Shown here in pieces: positions 1 to 5,622 of a stretch of 9,602 bases of DNA (the stretch's first letter is position 1; each line of letters opens with the position of its first letter). Location of the stretch: assembly GCA_003978375.1 (NCBI GenBank), contig QNZW01000129.1, positions 1 through 9,602 of the forward strand, written 5' to 3'. This DNA is from Sulfurovum sp. (GTDB lineage Bacteria > Campylobacterota > Campylobacteria > Campylobacterales > Sulfurovaceae). The position numbers and the translations under genes were made by a program. Under the pieces are notes generated by a model, which worked only from the letters and a program-made list of their open reading frames with translations, did not search any database and was not told the DNA's origin.

Positions 1-375
1 AAATATGCCTCTTTAGAGATGATAGAATTTTTTTTAGAAAACGGTATTGCATTGACACAAAGAGATGCAGATGGCATATCAGCCTTAGATATGGCTATTA
101 AATTTAAACGGAAAGATATCATACAATTTTGTATAGACCAAGGGTTTGAACTTAACACCACTACGCGAAAATCAGGTATTACACCAGTGATGTTAGCTGC
201 TTGTTTTTCTGATTTGGATATGATGAAAATCCTTTTAAATAATGGAGGAGATATTAATGTTACAGATTGCTCTGGCATGGCTCCCAAAGATTATGCTAAA
301 AAACTAGGTCAAAAGAAAATGGTAGAGTTTTTGGAAAGCAAAGGTGCTAAATTTTCTGCATATCCTAATGAGTAA
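1..375 (+). CDS. Ankyrin-repeat protein, C-terminal part (5' end outside window)
   Basis: The reading frame is open from base 1 and ends at TAA 373-375, giving 124 visible residues; the true start lies upstream of the window. The visible part is built of about 33-residue ankyrin-like units. Recognisable pieces include a unit ending in FFLENGIAL, a DADGISALDMAIKFKRKDI helix pair, SGITPVMLAACFSDLDMMKILLNNGGDIN, and a last repeat beginning VTDCSGMAPKDYAKKLGQ. Ankyrin repeats are protein-protein interaction scaffolds with no catalytic role of their own, so the partner cannot be named. No signal peptide can be judged because the N-terminus is missing. There is no clear terminator after the gene; the next 85 nt carry the promoter of the downstream porin. 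Ankyrin identity is confident, cellular role unknown. Confidence 0.85.
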   Translation, partial: KYASLEMIEFFLENGIALTQRDADGISALDMAIKFKRKDIIQFCIDQGFELNTTTRKSGITPVMLAACFSDLDMMKILLNNGGDINVTDCSGMAPKDYAKKLGQKKMVEFLESKGAKFSAYPNE

Positions 376-392
376 TTGTTTTTGATAGTATA

Positions 393-426
393 TTGTAATC
401 AATTTGTAACTAAATTTCTTTATACT
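393..426 (+). promoter_or_regulatory. PHO-box-like direct repeat plus -10 element upstream of the porin
   Basis: TTGTAAT (393-399), a 4-nt spacer CAAT, and TTGTAAC (404-410) form two 7-mers repeated at 11-nt spacing. By my hand alignment they match the E. coli PHO box CTGTCATAWAWCTGTMAY at 14 of 18 positions. A TATACT hexamer (421-426) starts exactly 10 nt after the box, the distance at which PhoB replaces the -35 element. The predicted transcript would start near 433, leaving a leader of about 27 nt before the porin ATG. The same layout recurs upstream of pit. Direct binding by the regulator encoded at 3298 is inference. Confidence 0.72.
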
Positions 427-459
427 TCCAATATCTTAAATGAAACGAGGATGGTAAAC

Positions 460-1596
460 ATGAAACAAATCATACTATCAACAGTGGCAGTAGGTACACT
501 GGTACTAGCTGACGGAGACATAACCTCACAGGAACTATCAGTTGATGCACCAATAGAAGTTAAACAGAGTAGTATTTTTGATAGAGTGCATTTAAAAAAT
601 GACTTAAGACTAAGGTATGAAAGCATAGAAAGAGACGATAAACACAATAAATATAGAAATAGATATCGCTTAAGACTCGGTGCAAAGATTGATTTAATAG
701 ATGATTTTCAATTTGAAGTTGGTATGAGAAGTGGTTTTGCAAATCCAACTTCAGGAAACCAAACATTTCTTGATGATAAGCCTTTGAAAGATTATTTTTT
801 GCAATCACTTAGATTTAATGTTTTAGGATTTAAATATAAGACAGGTAACTCTACGTATAGCATAGGTAGACAACCTTACATGATGTACAGACCTATCAAA
901 TCACAACTTGTTTGGGATAACGACGTTTCAATGAATGGAGTGAATTATCAGTACAAAGATGACACAAAGATTATCACATTTGGTGCGAACCAACCCACTT
1001 TAGAAGAAGCATCTGAAGCTAGAGATAATGTTAATCTTTTTTTAGCACAATATGTATATAGAACCAAATTAAATTCTGCGAAACTTAATGTAGGTGCTGG
1101 TATCTATTACTATGATGGACTAAAAGGGAACACCGCACTTTTTGGTAAAAGCAAGGGTAATACTTTGATAAATGGTATATATGCAAATGATTATCATATT
1201 GTAGAAGGATTTGGTGAATTACAATTGAAAGATATATTTGGTAAGTCATTGAAAATGGCAGTAGGTATGACATATAACTTTGCTACAGACGATAATAACT
1301 TTGGGTACGATTTTGGTGTTCAGCTAGGGAAAGCAAAATATGTTGGTGACTGGCAAGTAAAATACTCATATACAAACCTTCAAGAAGATGCAACACTTGG
1401 TGCATATTCTGACTCAGATAATTTTGGTGGTGGTACTGGGGCGAAAGGTCATGCGATAAGAGCAAAATATAAAATGGATAAAAGCCTCTATCTCGCAGGT
1501 AACTTCTTTTTTGATACATTGTATGCAAGTAAAAGCAAAACAGATATAGAGGCTGATTACAAACGTGTTCAGCTAGATGTTATTGTTAAGTTTTAA
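460..1596 (+). CDS. Outer-membrane porin, putative Porin_5-like, probable phosphate/anion porin
   Basis: The protein is a 378-residue outer-membrane beta-barrel. ATG 460 is preferred because AACGAGG (444-450) sits 9 nt upstream and translation begins with a signal peptide, MKQIILSTVAVGTLVLA, with probable cleavage near A17. In-frame ATG 451 directly abuts the ribosome site and is less likely. The mature part shows alternating amphipathic strands rich in aromatic residues and glycine: LRLRYESIERDD, RNRYRLRLGAKIDL, FEVGMRSGFANPTSGNQTF, YSIGRQPYMMYRP. It ends in VQLDVIVKF, the C-terminal phenylalanine typical of BAM-inserted barrels. The N-terminal pattern resembles the putative porin family Porin_5 (PF16930), from memory. 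Substrate cannot be read from sequence; phosphate or anion passage is inferred from the PHO-box promoter and the neighbouring Pit, regulator and phosphatase genes. A terminator follows directly, so it is probably transcribed alone. Confidence 0.85.
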   Translation: MKQIILSTVAVGTLVLADGDITSQELSVDAPIEVKQSSIFDRVHLKNDLRLRYESIERDDKHNKYRNRYRLRLGAKIDLIDDFQFEVGMRSGFANPTSGNQTFLDDKPLKDYFLQSLRFNVLGFKYKTGNSTYSIGRQPYMMYRPIKSQLVWDNDVSMNGVNYQYKDDTKIITFGANQPTLEEASEARDNVNLFLAQYVYRTKLNSAKLNVGAGIYYYDGLKGNTALFGKSKGNTLINGIYANDYHIVEGFGELQLKDIFGKSLKMAVGMTYNFATDDNNFGYDFGVQLGKAKYVGDWQVKYSYTNLQEDATLGAYSDSDNFGGGTGAKGHAIRAKYKMDKSLYLAGNFFFDTLYASKSKTDIEADYKRVQLDVIVKF

Positions 1597-1610
1597 AATC
1601 TCACTTTTGC

Positions 1611-1636
1611 AGATGGGTTTTCACCCATCTTTTTAT
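1611..1636 (+). terminator. Intrinsic terminator of the porin gene
   Basis: AGATGGGT (1611-1618), loop TTTC, and ACCCATCT (1623-1630) make a perfect 8-bp stem followed by TTTTAT. It lies 14 nt after the porin stop codon and is the clearest rho-independent terminator in the window. It separates the porin from the pit transcription unit. Confidence 0.85.
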
Positions 1637-1650
1637 ACCTAATGCATTTG

Positions 1651-1677
1651 ATTACAATTTGGTAACCAAATTGTAAT
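1651..1677. repeat. Perfect 27-bp palindrome overlapping the pit PHO box
   Basis: ATTACAATTTGGT (1651-1663), a single central A, and ACCAAATTGTAAT (1665-1677) are exact inverted copies (13-bp arms). Each end is a TTGTAAT element, one on each strand, so a PHO-box-like half pair can be read in both directions around one centre. It sits between the porin terminator and the pit -10. It could be a two-dimer operator or, since ACTTTTT follows, a second terminator hairpin (11-bp stem, 5-nt loop). The symmetry is seen directly; the role is inferred. Confidence 0.75.
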
Positions 1678-1693
1678 ACTTTTTACCTATACT
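1660..1693 (+). promoter_or_regulatory. PHO-box-like direct repeat plus -10 element upstream of pit
   Basis: TGGTAAC (1660-1666), CAAA, and TTGTAAT (1671-1677) form an 11-nt-spaced repeat identical to the porin box at 14 of 18 positions and to the E. coli consensus at about 12 of 18. TATACT (1688-1693) begins 10 nt after the box, exactly as upstream of the porin, and both hexamers are followed by a T. A start near 1700 would give a leader of about 24 nt that includes the AAGGA ribosome site. This promoter probably serves pit, the response regulator and the phosphatase. Confidence 0.65.
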
Positions 1694-1723
1694 TTCATTA
1701 TATTGAATAATGAAGGAAAATCA

Positions 1724-3262
1724 ATGCACAACACGTTTAAAATGATAATGTCAGCGGGATTTGTATTTGCAGTGGCTTTTTATGCCAGTCAATTGTCTAT
1801 AGGTATAGAACATGGGAAATATTTGGTTATAGCAGCCATATTTGGTGCTTATATGGCGATGAACATTGGTGCGAATGATGTGGCCAATAATGTGGGGCCT
1901 GCTGTAGGATCTGGTGCACTCACTATAGGTGGTGCTATTCTTGTTGCTTCTATTTTTGAAACAGTTGGTGCACTTATCGCTGGTGGCGATGTGGTAGGAA
2001 CTATAAAAAAAGGCATTATTGATCCAGCAGCTTTTGGAAATGATCCTATGATATTTGTTTATGCGATGTCAGCAGCACTTTTAGCTGCGGCACTTTGGCT
2101 TAATCTTGCTACATGGCTTAAAGCACCGGTTTCTACTACACACTCTATTGTAGGAGGTGTACTGGGCGCGGGTGTAGCTGCAGGAGGATTTGCGATTGTC
2201 TCATGGACTACTATGGGGAAAATAGCTGCTTCTTGGGTTATTTCTCCTGTGCTTGGTGGTGTCATAGCAGCTATTTTTCTTTATATTATTAAATCACAAA
2301 TTGTATACAAAGAAGATAAATTAAATGCAGCTAAAAAAATTGTTCCTATTTTGGTAGCTTTGATGGCGGCAGCATTTATTACCTATTTGACCATCAAAGG
2401 ACTTAAAAAAGTATGGCCAACAATTGTGCATATCCTCTCTTTTTTACCACAAACAAAAAAACCTAGTATATTTATAGCACTTCTTTTTGGTGTGATAGGT
2501 GCAGGTATTACTTTTGGGATTGTCAAACCTAAAATAGCCAATAAAGTTAAAGGTATGGATAATTCAAGAGAAACAATTAACCTTCTTTTTACAATACCAC
2601 TTATTTTCGCTGCTGCCTTACTCTCTTTTGCACATGGTGCTAATGATGTTGCTAATGCTGTAGGCCCATTGGCTGCAGTCAATGATGCATTGATGCACCT
2701 TACAGTTGCTAAAAAAGCAACTATTCCTTTATGGGTAATGGTGGTAGGAGGATTAGGTATCTCTATAGGATTAGCACTTTTTGGTCCAAGACTCATCAGA
2801 ACAGTTGGCTCTGAAATAACCGAACTTGATCAAATGCGTGCATTTTCTATTATGATGGCAGCAGCAATTACTGTTGTCATTGCTTCGCAATTAGGATTGC
2901 CTGTCTCTTCTACACATATTGCAGTAGGTGCCATTTTTGGTGTAGGATTTTTAAGAGAATGGCTAGATAGCAAAGAGACCAATATCAAACAAGAAAAACT
3001 TCAAATTGAAATAGAAAAACAAAAAAAACTTAAAGCAGAACTTGATGCATGTAGTAATGATGATCCTGTTAAAAAATTAGAACTTATGGAAGCACATAAA
3101 AGACAGAAAAAAAAGGCAAAGAGTCTCAAGCGTAGCCTACGTGAAAACTATGTAAAGCGTGGCATGGTAAAAAAGATTATAGCAGCATGGGTAATCACTG
3201 TACCTGCAGCAGCAGTACTGTCAGCGATTATCTTTTTTGTTATTAAAGGTTTTGCAGTTTAG
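1724..3262 (+). CDS. pit: PiT-family inorganic phosphate transporter
   Basis: This is a 512-residue inner-membrane permease of the PiT (PHO4, PF01384) family, which imports inorganic phosphate (metal-phosphate with H+, or Na+-coupled in some members). ATG 1724 is chosen because AAGGA (1713-1717) lies 6 nt upstream; an in-frame TTG at 1703 adds seven residues and has no ribosome site. Both halves of the inverted duplication are present. Half one has NIGANDVANNVGPAVGSGA (about 48-65) and PVSTTH (135-140); half two has HGANDVANAVGPLAAV (304-319) and PVSSTH (393-398). About ten or more hydrophobic segments are visible. Residues about 411-480 form a long, highly charged, probably coiled-coil cytoplasmic loop before the last membrane helix. 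No phoU-like gene, a common pit partner, is adjacent. A PHO-box-like promoter precedes it, and the response regulator follows after 35 nt. Confidence 0.95.
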   Translation: MHNTFKMIMSAGFVFAVAFYASQLSIGIEHGKYLVIAAIFGAYMAMNIGANDVANNVGPAVGSGALTIGGAILVASIFETVGALIAGGDVVGTIKKGIIDPAAFGNDPMIFVYAMSAALLAAALWLNLATWLKAPVSTTHSIVGGVLGAGVAAGGFAIVSWTTMGKIAASWVISPVLGGVIAAIFLYIIKSQIVYKEDKLNAAKKIVPILVALMAAAFITYLTIKGLKKVWPTIVHILSFLPQTKKPSIFIALLFGVIGAGITFGIVKPKIANKVKGMDNSRETINLLFTIPLIFAAALLSFAHGANDVANAVGPLAAVNDALMHLTVAKKATIPLWVMVVGGLGISIGLALFGPRLIRTVGSEITELDQMRAFSIMMAAAITVVIASQLGLPVSSTHIAVGAIFGVGFLREWLDSKETNIKQEKLQIEIEKQKKLKAELDACSNDDPVKKLELMEAHKRQKKKAKSLKRSLRENYVKRGMVKKIIAAWVITVPAAAVLSAIIFFVIKGFAV

Positions 3263-3282
3263 GACAAAAAAGAATAATTTAA

Positions 3283-3291
3283 TGTTATAAT
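3283..3291 (+). promoter_or_regulatory. Extended -10 promoter of the response regulator, possibly leaderless
   Basis: TGT followed by a perfect TATAAT (3286-3291) is an extended -10 element. The ATG of the regulator begins after only 6 nt, where the transcript itself should start. No Shine-Dalgarno sequence precedes the ATG; the nearest purine-rich AGGA (3261-3264) is over 30 nt away. An mRNA from this promoter would be leaderless. Read-through from the pit promoter is also possible. No PHO-box-like repeat is seen here. Confidence 0.5.
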
Positions 3292-3297
3292 TTTTCC

Positions 3298-3981
3298 ATG
3301 CAAAAAGAGATTGAGATAGTCGTCATAGAAGATGAGGAAGATATATTAGAGCTTATAGAGTATCATCTCAATAAAGAGGGGTACGCAGTAACAGGTTTTT
3401 TGTCTACTGAAAATGTAGAACGATTTTTAGAAGAAGAGATACCCTCTTTGATGATAGTTGATAGAAATTTACCTGGCACGGAAGGCAGTGAATTTGTTGC
3501 TTATTTACGTGATATAGGATATGATATACCCGTTATATTTTTGACAGCAAAAACAAAAAGCTCAGAGCTTGAAGAGGGATTTGATGCTGGAGGAGATGAC
3601 TATATGGGAAAACCCTTTTCTCCAAAAGAGTTAATGCTTCGTGTAAAAGCGTTACTTCAACGTTCGGGGGCATTACAAAAACAAGCACGACTTAAATATA
3701 AAAAACTCACAATAGACCTTGTAAAAAAAGATCTTTTTATAGAAAATAAATTGATATCTCTCACAAAATTAGAATTTAATCTTTTGTATACGTGTATGAA
3801 GCATATCGATAAACCTCTTACGAGAGAATTTTTACGCAATGAAGTATGGGGTGTTGAAGCAGAAGGAATCAATGATAAGGCGGTTAATGTTGCTATTAAT
3901 CGTCTAAAAAACAAGATAGACTTAAAAAATGAAGAGAACTACTTTCATCCTGTGTGGGGTGTGGGGTATATCTTTCGATAA
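3298..3981 (+). CDS. PhoB/OmpR-type response regulator, probable phosphate-regulon activator
   Basis: This 227-residue two-component regulator has an N-terminal receiver domain (about 5-120) and a C-terminal winged-helix DNA-binding domain (about 132-227). The receiver has the acidic pair E11/D12, phospho-acceptor D55 in VDRNLPG, T83 and K105 in GKPF, all intact. The output domain has LTKLEFNLL, REFLRNEVWG, a recognition-helix region DKAVNVAINRLKNKI (193-207) and the C-terminal VWGVGYIF hairpin, as in PhoB. ATG 3298 is the only start, because an in-frame stop lies at 3280-3282. It has no Shine-Dalgarno sequence. It lies 35 nt after pit and 13 nt before the phosphatase. Control of the two PHO-box-like promoters is inferred from family and location. 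No histidine kinase is in the window, so its sensor is unknown, and a role other than phosphate control cannot be excluded. Confidence 0.9.
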   Translation: MQKEIEIVVIEDEEDILELIEYHLNKEGYAVTGFLSTENVERFLEEEIPSLMIVDRNLPGTEGSEFVAYLRDIGYDIPVIFLTAKTKSSELEEGFDAGGDDYMGKPFSPKELMLRVKALLQRSGALQKQARLKYKKLTIDLVKKDLFIENKLISLTKLEFNLLYTCMKHIDKPLTREFLRNEVWGVEAEGINDKAVNVAINRLKNKIDLKNEENYFHPVWGVGYIFR

Positions 3982-3994
3982 AAAAGGCTCATAG

Positions 3995-5560
3995 ATGTTT
4001 AAAATGCTTTTAGTAAGTATGGGTGTATATATATTACTTGTAGGATGTGCACCTTTGACAGACACACCTACGGTAGTGACACAAAGAAATAATATTTGGT
4101 ATAAAAATGGGCAAAAACAACTACAAAAAGCACTTGTTAAAAAATATACTACACAGCGTGGAAAAGCTAAAAATATTATACTTTTTATTGGTGATGGTAT
4201 GAGTATTTCTACTGTAACTGCTGCACGTATCTTAGAAGGACAAAACAAAGGACATAGTGGAGAAGAAAATCAATTAAGTTTTGATACATTCCCTAGCGTT
4301 GGTCTTGCTAAAACATATAATACAAATGCCCAAACACCAGATTCGGCAGGTACAATGACAGCAATTATCACAGGAGTAAAAACCAAAATGGGACTTTTAA
4401 GTCTCAACGATAAAGCCGTTCGTGCAGATTGTGCTAGTGCAAAGGGCAAAGAACTTACGACACTTCTTGAACTTGCAGAAATGAAAGGATTGTCAACAGG
4501 AATTGTAACCACAACTAGATTGACACATGCAACACCAGCTTCTACATATGCGCACATACCAGAACGCAATTGGGAAGATGACAGTATGTTGTCAAAAGAA
4601 GCAATAAAACAAGGATGTAAAGACATTGCAAGACAATTTTTGTCATTTCGTTATGGAGATGGTATCGATGTAGCATTGGGTGGGGGAAGACGAGAATTCA
4701 TGCCTAAAACAATGACGGATATAGAGGGTCAAAAAGGAAAAAGAAATGATGGACGTGATCTAAGAGCAGCATGGAAAAAAGCACATAAAGAGGGCAAGTA
4801 TGTAGAAACATTAAAAGCATTTAATCGTGTAAATCCTAAAAATACATCTCAGCTGTTTGGACTCTTTAATGCTTCACATATGCACTATGAAGCCGATAGA
4901 AAAAATGATGTGAAAGGAGAGCCTTCTTTATCCCAGATGACAGAAAAAGCAATTGAGATCTTAAGTAAAAATAAAAAAGGTTTTGTGTTAGTTGTGGAAG
5001 CTGGGCGTATAGATCTTGCACATCATGTAGGAAATGCCTTTAATGCATTAACAGATACTATCGCACTTTCTAAGGCTGTATCCATAGCAGATAAAATAAC
5101 TTCGGATGAAAATACGCTACTTATTGTTACAGCAGATCATTCACATGTTTTTACAATGGCAGGGTACCCTAAGCGAGGTAATCCGATTTTAGGAAAAGTA
5201 AGAAGTGTAGATAAACATGGATACGCTAAGCATAAAGATGAGGTAGGATCAGATGGACTACCATATACAACACTAAGCTATGCTAATGGACGTGGGTTTA
5301 GAAACCGTGGCAAGGAAAGGGATGCAGATAAAGGTTATGAATCAAAAATACACAGACAAGGACGTGTAGATTTAACTAAGGTAAATACACAAAGATCTGG
5401 ATTTTATCAAGAAGCAATGGTTCCATTAGAGTATGAAACACATAGTGGTGAAGATGTAGCTATTTATGCCAAGGGGCCAGGTTCGCAATTACTTTCTGGT
5501 GTGATAGAACAGAATGTTATTTTTCATGTGATGAAATATATGGCGAACTTAAGCCAGTAA
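3995..5560 (+). CDS. phoA: Alkaline phosphatase, PhoA family, predicted lipoprotein
   Basis: This 521-residue phosphomonoesterase probably releases Pi from organic phosphates outside the inner membrane. The N-terminus MFKMLLVSMGVYILLVGC is a lipoprotein signal with lipobox LVGC. Cys18 is followed by Ala, so Lol sorting to the outer membrane is expected. Catalytic features are all present: metal ligand D67 in IGDGMS, nucleophile S117 in PDSAGT, substrate Arg R191 in PERNWEDD after THATPASTYAH, metal ligands E335, D340 and H344 in VEAGRIDLAHHVGNA, D381/H382 in TADHSH, and H483 in ETHSGEDVAIYAKGPG. The C-terminal block ETHSGEDVAIYAKGPG...EQNVIFHVMKY is closer in style to animal alkaline phosphatases (THGGEDVAVFSKGP) than to E. 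coli PhoA, from memory. AAAGG (3983-3987) lies 7 nt before ATG 3995. It is probably the last gene of a pit-regulator-phosphatase unit and ends 1 nt before a terminator palindrome. Confidence 0.93.
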   Translation: MFKMLLVSMGVYILLVGCAPLTDTPTVVTQRNNIWYKNGQKQLQKALVKKYTTQRGKAKNIILFIGDGMSISTVTAARILEGQNKGHSGEENQLSFDTFPSVGLAKTYNTNAQTPDSAGTMTAIITGVKTKMGLLSLNDKAVRADCASAKGKELTTLLELAEMKGLSTGIVTTTRLTHATPASTYAHIPERNWEDDSMLSKEAIKQGCKDIARQFLSFRYGDGIDVALGGGRREFMPKTMTDIEGQKGKRNDGRDLRAAWKKAHKEGKYVETLKAFNRVNPKNTSQLFGLFNASHMHYEADRKNDVKGEPSLSQMTEKAIEILSKNKKGFVLVVEAGRIDLAHHVGNAFNALTDTIALSKAVSIADKITSDENTLLIVTADHSHVFTMAGYPKRGNPILGKVRSVDKHGYAKHKDEVGSDGLPYTTLSYANGRGFRNRGKERDADKGYESKIHRQGRVDLTKVNTQRSGFYQEAMVPLEYETHSGEDVAIYAKGPGSQLLSGVIEQNVIFHVMKYMANLSQ

Positions 5561-5561
5561 T

Positions 5562-5596
5562 AAAAATATGTCAATTTGACATATTTTTGATTTTTC
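5562..5596 (+). terminator. Perfect palindrome with T-rich tail after the phosphatase gene
   Basis: AAAAATATGTCAA (5562-5574), a central T, and TTGACATATTTTT (5576-5588) are exact inverted copies. As RNA this folds into an 11-bp stem with a 5-nt loop, followed by GATTTTTC. It starts directly after the phosphatase stop codon and fits a rho-independent terminator, though the stem is AT-rich. The right arm contains a consensus TTGACA, and the recQ -35-like element lies at its edge, so terminator and promoter are packed together. Confidence 0.65.
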
Positions 5597-5616
5597 TAGC
5601 CATAACCTGCTACACT
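5587..5616 (+). promoter_or_regulatory. Extended -10 promoter of recQ, possibly leaderless
   Basis: TTGATT (5587-5592), an 18-nt spacer, and TGC-TACACT (-10 hexamer 5611-5616) form a plausible extended -10 promoter. The recQ ATG begins 6 nt after the hexamer, the same spacing as for the response regulator. No Shine-Dalgarno sequence lies before the ATG. This fits a leaderless transcript. Confidence 0.48.
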
Positions 5617-5622
5617 TCTAGC

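Noticed and set aside
376..459. Extended porin start adding 28 residues upstream.
   Set aside because: This stretch holds the PHO-box-like repeat, the -10 and the ribosome site, and the signal peptide begins at ATG 460.
2383..2796. 137-codon minus-strand open frame opposite pit.
   Set aside because: It is the antisense shadow of a strongly conserved permease, with low-complexity composition and no ribosome site or promoter that I can see.
5576..5604. Consensus TTGACA paired with a -10 near CATAAC as the main recQ promoter.
   Set aside because: The spacing would be about 19 nt with a weak -10, while TGCTACACT with TTGATT at 18 nt is better. TTGACA is also explained as part of the palindrome.
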